From Roseinatronobacter alkalisoli (GTDB lineage Bacteria > Pseudomonadota > Alphaproteobacteria > Rhodobacterales > Rhodobacteraceae): a DNA stretch of 64,000 nucleotides. Under the pieces are notes generated by a model, which was not told the origin of the DNA, did not search any database, and saw only the letters and a program-made list of their open reading frames with translations. The DNA lies in NCBI RefSeq assembly GCF_028745735.1, contig NZ_JAQZSM010000001.1:416648-480647 (forward strand), written 5' to 3'. The stretch's first letter is position 1. Each line of letters opens with the position of its first letter. A program made the position numbers and the translations under genes. Positions 28,427 to 38,170 of this stretch are shown one piece after another.

Positions 28427-28884
28427 AGGTCGCGCACAGCCTTCAGCACCTCTTCGGCATGGCCCTTGGCTTTCACCTTGCGCCAGAGCTGCGCAATGCG
28501 CCCGTCACCGTCAATAAGGAATGTCGCGCGTTCAATCCCCATAGAGATTTTGCCATACATGTTTTTTTCAACCCAGACGCCATAGCGCTCGCAGACATCG
28601 CTGTCCGCATCTGATACCAGCGCGACCCCAAGATCATGTTTCGTGATGAACTTGTCATGTTTGGCGACAGTATCCTTGGACACACCCACAACCTGCGCGC
28701 CAGCAGTTGCGAATTCGGCGGCAAGGGCGGTGAATTCCAGCGCTTCGGTGGTGCAACCGGGCGTGTCGTCGCGCGGATAGAAGTACAGCACCACCTTGGC
28801 GGGTTTCAGTGCCGATAGTGTCAGTTTGTCGCCACCATCGCGGGGCAGCGTGAAATCGGGGGCGGTGTCGCCTTGCTCTGGCAT
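28423..28884 (-). CDS. bcp: Thioredoxin-dependent peroxiredoxin, Bcp type
   Basis: 153 residues from the ATG at 28884 (MPEQGDTAPDFTLP). The peroxidatic Cys44 is in PRDDTPGCTTEA. In E. coli Bcp a second cysteine lies five residues later; here Leu49 takes that place, so the enzyme probably works in a 1-Cys mode or uses a different partner. It reduces peroxides using thiols. It lies upstream of the ferritin-like DUF455 gene, a plausible oxidative-stress pair. Confidence 0.92.
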   Translation of the reverse strand: MPEQGDTAPDFTLPRDGGDKLTLSALKPAKVVLYFYPRDDTPGCTTEALEFTALAAEFATAGAQVVGVSKDTVAKHDKFITKHDLGVALVSDADSDVCERYGVWVEKNMYGKISMGIERATFLIDGDGRIAQLWRKVKAKGHAEEVLKAVRDL

Positions 28885-28974
28885 ATGGGTTTCCTTTCCA
28901 TGGATGTGCATGTGTTGTTGTAGCGGTCTTTGAGGCAAGTTAAAGGGGCCAGCCAGACCAATAGCGGTGCGTCC

Positions 28975-30027
28975 ATGAAACTGTCCGATTTCGATTTTGA
29001 CCTGCCCGAAGACCTGATTGCCACGCGCCCGGTGCGCCCGCGCCCTGCCGCACGCATGTTGCTGGCCGAAGGGGACAGGTTTTCGGACCGTCATGTGCAG
29101 GACTTGCCCGCCATTCTGCGGGCCGGTGATTTGCTGGTCATCAACACCACGCGGGTCATTCCAGCGCGCCTGACAGGGCAGCGCCCGCGCAACAGCGCAC
29201 AAGGGCCGGTCAGCGCGAAGGTGGAAGTCACATTGACCGAACCCCACCCTGATGGCAGCTGGCGAGCGTTGGCCAAGCCATTGCGCAAACTGGCCCCGGG
29301 CGATGCGATTGTTTTCACCGACACCCTGAACGCGCATGTGGTCGCAAAGACCGCTGAGGATGTCGTGTTGCGGTTCAATCTGGAAGGTGATGATTTCGAT
29401 CTGGCGCTGGATGTGGCCGGGCAGATGCCCCTGCCGCCCTATATCGCCGGACGCCGCGCCGCTGACGCGCAGGACCGCGATGACTACCAGACTGTCTTTG
29501 CGCGCGACAAGGGGGCGGTGGCCGCGCCAACCGCGTCATTGCATTTTGATGTGGGGTTGATGGATGCCTTGCGCGCCCATGGGGTGCAATTTGCCGAAGT
29601 GACTCTGCATGTGGGGGCGGGCACGTTCCTGCCGGTCAAGGCAGATGACATCCGCGACCACAAGATGCATGCCGAATGGGGCCGGATTACCGCGCCTGCT
29701 GTAAAAGCGATCATGGACACCAAGGCCGCAGGCGGGCGGGTCATTCCCGTCGGCACGACTGCATTGCGGTTGCTGGAAACTGCAGCCACTGCGCCGGGCC
29801 GGATTGCCCCATGGAGTGGCAAGACCGACATCTTCATCACCCCCGGTTTCCACTTCCGAATTGCTGACGGGCTGATGACGAACTTTCACTTGCCGAAATC
29901 GACGCTGATGATGCTGGTTTCAGCACTTATGGGGCAGGCGCGCATCCGCGCAATCTATGCCCATGCAATTGCGGCGCGCTACCGCTTCTTTTCTTATGGC
30001 GATTCGTCCTTGCTGTTACCCGACTGA
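28975..30027 (+). CDS. queA: tRNA preQ1(34) S-adenosylmethionine ribosyltransferase-isomerase
   Basis: 350 residues from ATG 28975 ([19 protein letters not shown]). Signature segments: [44 protein letters not shown] and the C-terminal [10 protein letters not shown]. It transfers the ribosyl part of SAM to preQ1 in tRNA to make epoxyqueuosine. It is divergent from the bcp gene. No other queuosine gene is in this window. Confidence 0.95.
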   Translation: MKLSDFDFDLPEDLIATRPVRPRPAARMLLAEGDRFSDRHVQDLPAILRAGDLLVINTTRVIPARLTGQRPRNSAQGPVSAKVEVTLTEPHPDGSWRALAKPLRKLAPGDAIVFTDTLNAHVVAKTAEDVVLRFNLEGDDFDLALDVAGQMPLPPYIAGRRAADAQDRDDYQTVFARDKGAVAAPTASLHFDVGLMDALRAHGVQFAEVTLHVGAGTFLPVKADDIRDHKMHAEWGRITAPAVKAIMDTKAAGGRVIPVGTTALRLLETAATAPGRIAPWSGKTDIFITPGFHFRIADGLMTNFHLPKSTLMMLVSALMGQARIRAIYAHAIAARYRFFSYGDSSLLLPD

Positions 30028-30136
30028 AAGCGCACCAACGGAGGCGCTATGACTATATTTCCGCTACACTCTGAACCAGAGGTTTCGTTGGTGGCGGGCA
30101 GCCTGTAGGCTGTCGTCAGGACATGAACAGGCAGGT

Positions 30137-31405
30137 ATGACGATGTTGCATGTATTTACTGCATCCTGGGCGCTTTTGCTGGGCATGCTGTTGCTGATGG
30201 TCGGCAATGGGGTGCAGGGTACGCTGTTGGGGATTCGCGGTGCAATTGAAGGTTTTTCAACCTTTCAGATGTCGATTGTCATGTCCGCCTATTTCCTTGG
30301 GTTCCTGTTCGGGTCGCGCGCGGCACCTGAACTTATCCGCCGGGTTGGCCATGTGCGGGTGTTTGCCGCGTTGGGATCACTGATTTCCGCGGTGCTGGTG
30401 CTGTATGCCGCAATTCCGGACTGGATTGTCTGGGCGCTGCTGCGTGTGCTGATCGGGTTTTGTTTTTCGGGTGTCTATGTCACCGCCGAAAGCTGGCTGA
30501 ACAACGCATCCACAAATGAAAATCGTGGGCAGACGCTGTCACTTTACATGATCGTGCAGATGGTGGGGATTATCAGTGCGCAGGCGCTGATCAACTTCGC
30601 CGATCCTGCCGGGTTTTTGCTGTTTGTGATTCCCTCGGTGCTGGTATCGCTGGCCTTTGCGCCTATTTTGCTGTCGGTCAGCCCCGCGCCCACCTTCGGC
30701 ACCACAAAATCCATGAGCATTCGCCAGCTTTATGATGTGTCCCCGCTGGGTGTGGTGGGCATTTTCCTGATGGGGGGGGTATTTGCCGCAATGTTCGGCA
30801 TGACCGCCGTATGGGGCACACAGGCGGGGCTGAGTGTTCTGGAAATTTCCATCTTCACGGGGGCCATCTATTTCGGTGGGCTGGTGTTCCAGTTCCCGCT
30901 GGGGTGGCTGTCGGACCGGATGGACCGGCGCAAACTGGTCGTCTATGTCGCGCTTGTCGGCACCTTGGGCGGTGCGATGGCTGTCATATTTGACCTGAGC
31001 TTCATCTGGCTGGTGGGTGTCGCGCTGATTATCGGGGGGATCTCCAACCCGCTTTATTCGTTGTTGGTGGCCTATACGAATGACTATCTGGACACTGACC
31101 AGATGGCCGCCGCATCCGGGGGGCTTTTGTTCGTCAATGGTGTGGGCGCGATCCTTGGTCCGCTGTGCATCGGCTGGTTGATGGGGGTGATCGGACCGCC
31201 GGGCTTTTTCCTGTTTATCATCCTGCTGACACTGGCACTGGCCATCTATGCCATGTGGCGCATGACGCAGCGCCCGGCGATGCCGGTGGATCAGACAGGC
31301 CCGTTTGCGCCGGTGTCGCCTGTCGTATCCGCCGCCACTGTCGAAGCTGTCTATACCGAAATGACTGAAAACGCCGGAAACCCGGAGCAGGGCGATGCGC
31401 CCTGA
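30137..31405 (+). CDS. MFS transporter (YcaD-like)
   Basis: 422 residues with about twelve hydrophobic helices. The first two (ALLLGMLLLMVGNGVQGTLL and FQMSIVMSAYFLGFLFG) and the GWLSDRMDRRKL loop between helices 8 and 9 match the YcaD-type major facilitator subgroup. Substrate unknown. Residues 385 onward form a hydrophilic tail. No linked enzyme suggests a substrate. Confidence 0.87.
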   Translation: MTMLHVFTASWALLLGMLLLMVGNGVQGTLLGIRGAIEGFSTFQMSIVMSAYFLGFLFGSRAAPELIRRVGHVRVFAALGSLISAVLVLYAAIPDWIVWALLRVLIGFCFSGVYVTAESWLNNASTNENRGQTLSLYMIVQMVGIISAQALINFADPAGFLLFVIPSVLVSLAFAPILLSVSPAPTFGTTKSMSIRQLYDVSPLGVVGIFLMGGVFAAMFGMTAVWGTQAGLSVLEISIFTGAIYFGGLVFQFPLGWLSDRMDRRKLVVYVALVGTLGGAMAVIFDLSFIWLVGVALIIGGISNPLYSLLVAYTNDYLDTDQMAAASGGLLFVNGVGAILGPLCIGWLMGVIGPPGFFLFIILLTLALAIYAMWRMTQRPAMPVDQTGPFAPVSPVVSAATVEAVYTEMTENAGNPEQGDAP

Positions 31406-31530
31406 CGGGGTGAACCTGTTGTAAAACAGCAAGATACTGCTGAATATTTATGCATAACGGGTAAATGACTTGCCTGACAGCCGGGGGGCTGGCACGATTC
31501 TGATGCAGGCAACATAAGGAAATCAAAACC

Positions 31531-32109
31531 ATGTCCAGCGTTGATGATGTCATTTCGTTCTGGTTGGAAGAAGTCGGTCCGGAACGATGGTACGCGCAAA
31601 GCGACGCCCTGGATTCGCAGATCCGCGACCGGTATCTGCCGCTTTGGGAAAAGGCGCGGAACGGGCGTTTGATGAACTGGGCGTCCTGCCCGCGTGGCGC
31701 GCTTGCTTTCCTGATCGTCACCGACCAGTTTCCGCGCAACATGTTCCGCAATGATGCCCGTGCTTTCGCGACAGATGAACTGGCGCGGCGCGTGGCGGCG
31801 CGTGCCTGCCATCTTGGTTTCGATTGTCAGATCGCTGAACCCGCGCGCCAGTTCTTCTATCTGCCGCTGATGCATTCCGAAAGCCAGATGGATCAGGACC
31901 GTTGTGTGCGCATGTTCCTGTTGCGTATGCCGGAATCCGGGGCGGATAACTTGCTGCATGCGCGCGCGCACCGGGCGGTGATCCGCGAATTTGGCCGCTT
32001 TCCCTATCGCAATGACGCGCTGGGGCGGGCGAGCACGGCACAGGAACGCGCCTTTCTGAAACGTGGCGGATATATGGATGCCCTGAATGGGTTGAAGGAA
32101 GCGGCCTGA
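31531..32109 (+). CDS. DUF924 family protein
   Basis: 192 residues. It has the family features FWLEEVGPERWYAQSDALD at the start, LAFLIVTDQFPRNMFRND and FFYLPLMHSE. The fold is thought to be TPR-like; function is unknown. An AAGGAAATC ribosome site precedes the ATG. It lies upstream of lpdA with 112 bases between. Confidence 0.87.
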   Translation: MSSVDDVISFWLEEVGPERWYAQSDALDSQIRDRYLPLWEKARNGRLMNWASCPRGALAFLIVTDQFPRNMFRNDARAFATDELARRVAARACHLGFDCQIAEPARQFFYLPLMHSESQMDQDRCVRMFLLRMPESGADNLLHARAHRAVIREFGRFPYRNDALGRASTAQERAFLKRGGYMDALNGLKEAA

Positions 32110-32221
32110 TCTAGCCATGACTAGGGCGCATGGCGGGATTTCACCTTGCGCGTTGCGACAAGACAGGAAATAGTTTAACACCAAACTAATTCCGGATGTG
32201 CGCGCAGGAGGAGGGACTCAT

Positions 32222-33616
32222 ATGGCCGCCAGATCGTTTGATGTTGTCGTAATCGGGGCGGGGCCGGGGGGCTATGTCGCGGCTATTCGCGCAGCGCAGC
32301 TTGGCAAATCCGTGGCGATCGTCGAACGCGCGCATCTGGGTGGTATCTGCCTGAACTGGGGCTGTATCCCGACCAAGGCATTGCTGCGTTCTGCCGAAGT
32401 ATTTCACCTGATGCACCGCGCCGCGGAATTCGGACTGACCGCCGAGAAGATCGGGTTTGACCTTGACGCCGTGGTCAAACGCTCGCGCAAGGTGGCAGGG
32501 CAATTGTCCGGTGGCATCGGTCATCTGATGAAGAAGAACAAGATCACTGTCATCATGGGCGATGCGACCCTGCCCGCGAAAGGCAAGGTCAGCGTCAAGA
32601 CGGACAAAGGCACCGAAGACCTCAGCGCGCCCAACATCATTCTGGCCACGGGCGCGCGGGCGCGCGAACTGCCCGGTCTGGAAGCAGATGGTGATCTGGT
32701 ATGGACCTACAAGCACGCATTGCAGCCCAAACGCATGCCGAAGAAACTTCTGGTTATCGGGTCGGGGGCGATCGGGATCGAATTTGCCAGCTTCTTCAAC
32801 ACACTCGGGGCGGATGTGACTGTGGTTGAAGTGATGGACCGCATTCTTCCGGTCGAGGATGCCGAAATCAGCGCCTTCGCACAAAAGCAGTTCGAAAAGC
32901 AGGGCATGACCATCATGGCCAAAGCCATGGTCAAGAAACTGGACCGCGCCAAAGGCAAGGTCACGGCCCATATCGAACGTGGCGGCAAGACCGAGACGCA
33001 GGATTTCGACACAGTTATTTCCGCAGTGGGAATTGTTGCCAATACCGAAGGGCTGGGGCTGGAAAAACTTGGTGCGAAGATTGACCGGTCTTTCGTTGTA
33101 ACAGATGAATATTGCCGCACCGGGGTTGAGGGCCTGTTTGTCATTGGCGATGCGACCAATGGCCCTTGGCTGGCGCACAAGGCCAGTCATGAAGGCGTCA
33201 TGGTCGCTGAACTGATCGCGGGCAAACACCCGCATGCAGTTGACCCAAGCAGCATTGCCGGCTGCACCTATTGCCATCCGCAAGTGGCCTCTGTCGGGTT
33301 GACCGAAGCCAAGGCAAAAGAACAAGGCTATGCGATCAAGGTCGGGCGTTTCCCGTTCATCGGCAATGGCAAGGCGATTGCGCTGGGCGAATCCGAGGGC
33401 ATGATCAAGACCATATTCGACGCAAAAACCGGCGAGTTGCTGGGCGCGCATATGATCGGTGCGGAAGTGACCGAACTGATACAGGGCTATGTGGTCGGGC
33501 GCGCGCTGGAAACCACCGAAGAAGACCTGATGAACACGGTCTTCCCGCATCCGACCCTAAGCGAGATGATGCATGAATCCGTGCTTGACGCCTATGGTCG
33601 TGCACTGCATTTCTGA
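32222..33616 (+). CDS. lpdA: Dihydrolipoyl dehydrogenase (E3)
   Basis: 464 residues. The ATG at 32222 is preceded by a strong AGGAGGAGG site; the upstream GTG at 32198 would add 8 residues. FAD site VVIGAGPGGYVAAI, redox disulfide GGICLNWGCIPTK, NAD site VIGSGAIGIEF and the C-terminal His-Glu pair FPHPTLSE are present. It reoxidises the lipoyl group of 2-oxoacid dehydrogenase complexes. E1 and E2 genes are not adjacent in this window. Confidence 0.95.
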   Translation: MAARSFDVVVIGAGPGGYVAAIRAAQLGKSVAIVERAHLGGICLNWGCIPTKALLRSAEVFHLMHRAAEFGLTAEKIGFDLDAVVKRSRKVAGQLSGGIGHLMKKNKITVIMGDATLPAKGKVSVKTDKGTEDLSAPNIILATGARARELPGLEADGDLVWTYKHALQPKRMPKKLLVIGSGAIGIEFASFFNTLGADVTVVEVMDRILPVEDAEISAFAQKQFEKQGMTIMAKAMVKKLDRAKGKVTAHIERGGKTETQDFDTVISAVGIVANTEGLGLEKLGAKIDRSFVVTDEYCRTGVEGLFVIGDATNGPWLAHKASHEGVMVAELIAGKHPHAVDPSSIAGCTYCHPQVASVGLTEAKAKEQGYAIKVGRFPFIGNGKAIALGESEGMIKTIFDAKTGELLGAHMIGAEVTELIQGYVVGRALETTEEDLMNTVFPHPTLSEMMHESVLDAYGRALHF

Positions 33617-33657
33617 TCTTGCTAAAATGTGCGGCTGCGCCGCAAGTCTGCATGTCA

Positions 33658-33688
33658 CGCCCTGCCTGCGGCAGGGCGTTCCTGTTTT
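33658..33688 (+). terminator. Terminator after lpdA
   Basis: CGCCCTGCC and GGCAGGGCG form a 9-base-pair stem around TGC, followed by TTCCTGTTTT. It separates lpdA from the next gene. Confidence 0.75.
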
Positions 33689-33719
33689 CTGAGTATTTAT
33701 GACACGATGAAGGGGAAGG

Positions 33720-34895
33720 ATGCAGCGTTTTGACGTCATCATCCTGGGGGCAGGGGCTGCGGGAATGTTCTGCGCGATCGAGGCAGGACGGCGCGGAAGG
33801 AAGGTTGCTCTGATCGACCATGCCCGCGCCCCGGGTGAGAAGATTCGCATTTCGGGTGGCGGGCGGTGCAATTTCACCAATCTGCATATCGGACCAGAGA
33901 AATTCCTGTCGCAGAACCAGCGCTTTGCCTTGTCGGCATTGCGCCGCTACACTCAGCAGGATTTCATTGAGCGGGTGCGGCGCGCAGGGATCGCATTTCA
34001 TGAGAAAACCCTGGGACAGCTATTCTGCGATGGATCGGCGCGTGAGATAATCGCGATGCTGACAAATGACATGCGCGACGCTGGCGTCCGGTTGCTTCTG
34101 GGAACTCAGGTGTCAGGCGTGGCGCATGGGAACGGATTTACTGTCCAGACAAGTGCGGGCGTATTTCAGGCGCCTAATCTGGTGGTTGCGACAGGTGGAA
34201 AATCGATTCCCAAGATGGGCGCGACGGGGTTCGGATACCAGTTGGCCGCGCAATTCGGCCAGCCGGTTGTCGAAACACGCCCGGCATTGGTGCCGCTGAC
34301 TTTTGCAGTGGAGCAACTGGAAGAGTTGAAGCCGCTGGCAGGGATTGCGGTTCAGGCAGAGGTCCGTTGTGGCAAGGCGCAGTTCAGGGAAGGGATGTTG
34401 TTTACCCATCGGGGTTTGTCCGGGCCATCCATTCTGCAGATTTCAAGCTATTGGCGCGAAGGGCAGGGGATTGTGGTTGATCTGATGCCGGGAAAGGACC
34501 TGCTGCCCTTGCTGGAGGGTGAAAAACGCCGGAACGGGCGGCAGGCCGTTCATACTGCGCTTGCCACGCATTTGCCTGAAAAACTGGCGCGGCAGATTGT
34601 GGCGCGCGTGCGGGTGCAGGGCAATCTGGCGGATCAGTCAAAGGCTGCGCTGAACCGGGTCCGGGATGCCGTGAAGAACTGGCAATTGCTGCCGGTGGGA
34701 AGCGAGGGTTACCGCACAGCAGAGGTCACATTGGGCGGCGTGGACACCGATGCCCTTGATGCGCGGACCATGCAGGCGCGTACAATGCCGGGATTGTTCT
34801 TTATTGGCGAAGTGGTCGATGTGACAGGATGGCTCGGCGGGTATAATTTTCAATGGGCATGGTCGTCTGGCTGGGTGGCGGGGCAGGCGGTCTGA
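33720..34895 (+). CDS. HI0933/YhiN-family flavoprotein
   Basis: 391 residues. FAD-binding GxGxxG (DVIILGAGAAGMFCAIEAGRRG) opens the protein, followed by RISGGGRCNFTN, the family hallmark. The C-terminal GGYNFQWAWSSGWVAG motif is typical. These proteins are predicted NAD(P)/FAD oxidoreductases with unknown substrates. AGGGGAAGG precedes the ATG. Neighbours give no clue to function. Confidence 0.88.
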   Translation: MQRFDVIILGAGAAGMFCAIEAGRRGRKVALIDHARAPGEKIRISGGGRCNFTNLHIGPEKFLSQNQRFALSALRRYTQQDFIERVRRAGIAFHEKTLGQLFCDGSAREIIAMLTNDMRDAGVRLLLGTQVSGVAHGNGFTVQTSAGVFQAPNLVVATGGKSIPKMGATGFGYQLAAQFGQPVVETRPALVPLTFAVEQLEELKPLAGIAVQAEVRCGKAQFREGMLFTHRGLSGPSILQISSYWREGQGIVVDLMPGKDLLPLLEGEKRRNGRQAVHTALATHLPEKLARQIVARVRVQGNLADQSKAALNRVRDAVKNWQLLPVGSEGYRTAEVTLGGVDTDALDARTMQARTMPGLFFIGEVVDVTGWLGGYNFQWAWSSGWVAGQAV

Positions 34896-34923
34896 TGGCC
34901 TGCCCGATCGCTATGATGTTTCT

Positions 34924-36753
34924 TCAGCCTGAAACCTGTTCGCGCAGCACAGATGCCGTCATTGACAGCAGAAGATAGATGCCAAGGAAGATCAGGAACG
35001 CCACGATGGAATTTTCCAGTTTGCGCGGATAGGTGGCCTCATCCGGGGCGATGGGTTCGACCGAAAGCGCCAGATAACGCACCTGTCGGCTGACCTCCAT
35101 CCGGGCGCTTTCAAGTTGCTGCATGGCTTGCGCGCGCATCATTTCTCTGGTCTGCACTTCGGCCTCGGCCATGATCAGGCCACTTTGAATGCGCGCGAGC
35201 GATGACCCTTCGCTGTCGCCCTGGGTCATGGAATTGCGCAATATCTCTATTTCTGCACGCAGCGCTTCTTCGCGGCGCTCCAAAGCTTGCAGGCGCGCGG
35301 CACTCGGGCGTGCGTTGGAGCGCATTTCCTGAAGGCTCAGGCGGGTCTGGGTCAGTTCGGTTTCCAATGCCACAATGCGTTGTGACAGCAGAGATAATTC
35401 CACCTCGCCAGAGATGATGGAGGATTGTTCCTGCAATTCAATTGCGGCCTGGCGCGCTTCGACCAGTTTGATCTGGGCTTCTTCCAGGCTGGCGCGGGCT
35501 TCGCGCATCTGGCTGTCGCGCAACCGCTGGGTCATCATATCGACATGTTCTTCGGCATAGCTGATCAGTGCGCGTGCGAACCGTTCGCTGTCTTCGGGCG
35601 AGGCTGCGATTACTTCCATACGCACGACGCCCTCGGTCGGGTCATAGCCGATACGCACCTGGCGTTGATACAGTTTATAAGCGGCTTCATCCGTAGCACC
35701 TTCTGCAAGGCGCCGCAGAAGGTCGATTTCCGGCGCGCGGAAATGATCCTTGAACCCTTCTTCTGCATCAAGCCGCAGCATTGCGCCGCGCGATTGCAGG
35801 AAGCTTTGCACGGAAGTTGCTTCGTTCTGCCCGCCCATGCCCATCCCTGCAGCCGAGGGCAACACGCCGGAAAGCGCCCCCATGCCGGACTGGCTGTCGG
35901 CCTGTTGAATGACAAATTCGCTTTCCGTCGCATACATCGGGGTTGCCAGAACGTAAAAATACCAGGTCACGATGAATGTCGGCAATGTCACAAAGGCCAA
36001 CAGCCTTGCGCCCAGCAACAGCATCCGTTTCCTGCGGCGTTTCGCGATATCGCGGCGCACCTTTGCAAGGTCGCGTTCGCGGTCGGCGGCGATTCTGGCC
36101 ATGCGCGCTTGCGCAGCATTGAGGGGGTCGTCCACTGTCGCCGGTGCAGTCTCGCCGCGCAAGGCAAGTTCTCTGGACGGGGAGGGTTTGACGCCATCCT
36201 CCAGCAATTCCAGCATGGTGGCGCGGGCAAACGGGTCAATCCCGCGCTGGCGCAGTATCAGCACGGCTTCATAGGACGACGTGGCGCGAATGCCGTGTTT
36301 CTGTGCGACACGCATCGCCATGCGCAATTGCCGCGCGGTCAAGCCTTCGGCGCGAATCGAATCAAGGGATTGCGCGACACTGGCGGGGCCTTCGACATCT
36401 GCGGAATGGACATCTGCAACCGGCTGCGGAATGGGCGGCGTTGGTTCCGTGCCCGTTCCGGGGCTGGCTGGCGCTGGGGTGGGGGGCGGGGATTCCTGCG
36501 CGCTGGCCGGTTCGGCCATCCCATCACCGGGAGGAGATTCGCGCAAATCCGGTGCTGGTTCTGTGTCGCGCTGCGCAGGCACCGCCGCTCTGGGCCGTTT
36601 ATGCACACTGATCGCGGCAACCGGTTGCGTGGCGCTTTGTGCCATCTGCAACTGGGGCGGTGTTGTGGAATCTTCGCCGGCGACGGCCGAAAGCGTGGCG
36701 CGCTGTGCTGTTTTGCGCAAGCGGAAGCGCTGGGATTTAACTGGCGTAGTCAT
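34924..36753 (-). CDS. KpsE-like capsule polysaccharide export protein with long N-terminus
   Basis: 609 residues from the ATG complementary to 36751-36753 (MTTPVKSQRF); the ATG lies inside the end of kpsT (17-base overlap). Residues 1-140 are Pro/Ala-rich and likely disordered; about 145-200 is a small helical region with RQLRMAMRVAQKHGIRAT. Then come a membrane helix (LLAFVTLPTFIVTWYFYVLA), a periplasmic Wzz/KpsE-type domain with long coiled coils (about 440-560) and a C-terminal helix (IVAFLIFLGIYLLLSM). E. coli KpsE is much shorter, so the N-terminal extension is notable. It likely spans the periplasm in capsule export. Confidence 0.85.
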   Translation of the reverse strand: MTTPVKSQRFRLRKTAQRATLSAVAGEDSTTPPQLQMAQSATQPVAAISVHKRPRAAVPAQRDTEPAPDLRESPPGDGMAEPASAQESPPPTPAPASPGTGTEPTPPIPQPVADVHSADVEGPASVAQSLDSIRAEGLTARQLRMAMRVAQKHGIRATSSYEAVLILRQRGIDPFARATMLELLEDGVKPSPSRELALRGETAPATVDDPLNAAQARMARIAADRERDLAKVRRDIAKRRRKRMLLLGARLLAFVTLPTFIVTWYFYVLATPMYATESEFVIQQADSQSGMGALSGVLPSAAGMGMGGQNEATSVQSFLQSRGAMLRLDAEEGFKDHFRAPEIDLLRRLAEGATDEAAYKLYQRQVRIGYDPTEGVVRMEVIAASPEDSERFARALISYAEEHVDMMTQRLRDSQMREARASLEEAQIKLVEARQAAIELQEQSSIISGEVELSLLSQRIVALETELTQTRLSLQEMRSNARPSAARLQALERREEALRAEIEILRNSMTQGDSEGSSLARIQSGLIMAEAEVQTREMMRAQAMQQLESARMEVSRQVRYLALSVEPIAPDEATYPRKLENSIVAFLIFLGIYLLLSMTASVLREQVSG

Positions 36754-37390
36754 AAAGCTCTTTCGCTTGTTCCAGCGTGTCGAAGAAATACATCTTGCCA
36801 TCGCGCAGCACAGCGGCGGAACTGCAAAACTGCTGAAGGATTTCCGCTTGATGCGACACAATGACAAGACCCGATTGTGCGAACCGTTCCTGCATGACCA
36901 ATCCTGCCCGTTTGTTGAAGGCGGTGTCGGTCGTGGATGGCATACCTTCATCCACAAGATAAAGGTCGAAATTCATGGCCAGCATCAGCGAGAGCGCCAG
37001 ACGAGAACGCATTCCGGCGCTATAGGTGCCGATGGGCATATCGAAATATTCACCGATATCACACATCCAACGGCAGAATGCTTCCACATAGTCCGGCTCC
37101 AGGCTGTAAAGCGTGGCGATATAGCGGATATTCTCGGTTGCGGTGTGTTTGGTCACCAGCCCACCCATGAAACCCAATGGAAATGACACACTGCAACTGC
37201 GGTGGATCTTGCCATTATCCGGCTTCTCCAGCCCGGCCATCATGTTGATAACGGTGGTTTTTCCTGTTCCGTTCCGGGCCAGAACCCCAAGGCGCATGCC
37301 GGGGCTGACGGTGAAACTGGCATTTGCCAGAATGACTTTATGCTGTGTCCCGGTCCAGTAGGACTTGCTGACATTCTCGAAAGTTAACAT
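36737..37390 (-). CDS. kpsT: Capsule polysaccharide ABC transporter ATP-binding protein KpsT
   Basis: 217 residues. Walker A is ARNGTGKTT, signature YSAGMRSRLALSL, Walker B FDLYLVDE. Length and the late VSHQAEILQQFC segment fit KpsT/Wzt-type exporters of group 2 capsules. A KpsM permease is needed but not encoded beside it. It overlaps the kpsE-like gene by 17 bases, so the two are coupled. Confidence 0.9.
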   Translation of the reverse strand: MLTFENVSKSYWTGTQHKVILANASFTVSPGMRLGVLARNGTGKTTVINMMAGLEKPDNGKIHRSCSVSFPLGFMGGLVTKHTATENIRYIATLYSLEPDYVEAFCRWMCDIGEYFDMPIGTYSAGMRSRLALSLMLAMNFDLYLVDEGMPSTTDTAFNKRAGLVMQERFAQSGLVIVSHQAEILQQFCSSAAVLRDGKMYFFDTLEQAKELYDYAS

Positions 37391-37511
37391 CCCTATTCTA
37401 CCCGGTACTCTTGGTCAACGCATACTGTTTTCTACGGCACGACTGATTTCGCTACAGGCTATGTAGCGCGATAATGCGGCAAAAATATGGGAAGGACAAT
37501 CACTGTAAACC

Positions 37512-37534
37512 AAGCGCGCATGTCATGCGCGCTT
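37512..37534. terminator. Palindromic hairpin between kpsT and DUF882 genes
   Basis: AAGCGCGCAT and ATGCGCGCTT form a perfect 10-base-pair stem around GTC. It lies 67 bases downstream of the DUF882 stop on the minus strand and upstream of kpsT. The flanking T content is low, so terminator assignment is moderate. Confidence 0.5.
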
Positions 37535-37600
37535 CTGTCAATATGTCAACCGAGGGCAGGATACCGCGCCCCGGATGACCGCGATCGCAATAGCGGACCC

Positions 37601-38170
37601 TTACCGGCCCCAGGTGCGGTTCGCACCACAGTCGAAATGCACGAAATTGGACCCGGAATACCGGCCAACGCCGCCAGCAGCGCATGATTCTGCCGCCCGG
37701 GCAATCTGCGAAACGGATCTTGATTGCAGGCGCACATCGGCGGCTTGCCCCCGCAGGTGCAACGAATTCTGTGCGACATTGCGCGAGCGCGCACGCAACA
37801 TGGCATTCGTTTGCGGCGAACGGTAACCCGACAGCAGCATATAGGGTTCGTTCACGCCTAACAGATTATGCGCAGCCGCAAGAAAGTCGATTGTGCGTAC
37901 ATCGATACCGTGCACAGCGTTGTTGCGCCAGTCGCGGAAGAAGTGGTTGATTTCGGCCATGGATTCCGGAACGTAGTTTCCGTCAATCCAGTAAATCAGA
38001 TTCATCCGCTCACCGGTGCGCCCGGAATAGAAGTGCAACTTGCGGATGTCGCCCGACCCGCGTGCATACGCGGTAACCCCTGGAAAAAACGGCGCGGCTG
38101 AAATGGCGGTAGCCGCGAATGCGCCCAGAATCGACCGACGGGTCACCCCGGTGGATTTGTTTTCACACAT
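37601..38170 (-). CDS. DUF882 peptidase, MepK/YcbK-like
   Basis: 189 residues from the ATG complementary to 38168-38170. A twin-arginine signal (TRRSILGAFAATAISAA) is visible, so it is exported folded. The M15-like catalytic region has GYRSPQTNAMLRARS, SLHLRGQAADVRL and NFVHFDCG, giving the zinc histidines and aspartate. E. coli MepK cleaves 3-3 crosslinks, the product of L,D-transpeptidases; an L,D-transpeptidase is encoded divergently, as in E. coli ycbK-ycbB. Confidence 0.9.
   Translation of the reverse strand: MCENKSTGVTRRSILGAFAATAISAAPFFPGVTAYARGSGDIRKLHFYSGRTGERMNLIYWIDGNYVPESMAEINHFFRDWRNNAVHGIDVRTIDFLAAAHNLLGVNEPYMLLSGYRSPQTNAMLRARSRNVAQNSLHLRGQAADVRLQSRSVSQIARAAESCAAGGVGRYSGSNFVHFDCGANRTWGR

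Noticed and set aside
32186..33550. 454-codon minus-strand frame opposite lpdA
   Set aside because: Antisense shadow of a well-defined enzyme.
35425..36864. 479-codon plus-strand frame opposite the kpsE-like gene
   Set aside because: Low-complexity, Cys/Arg/His-rich translation typical of an antisense shadow.
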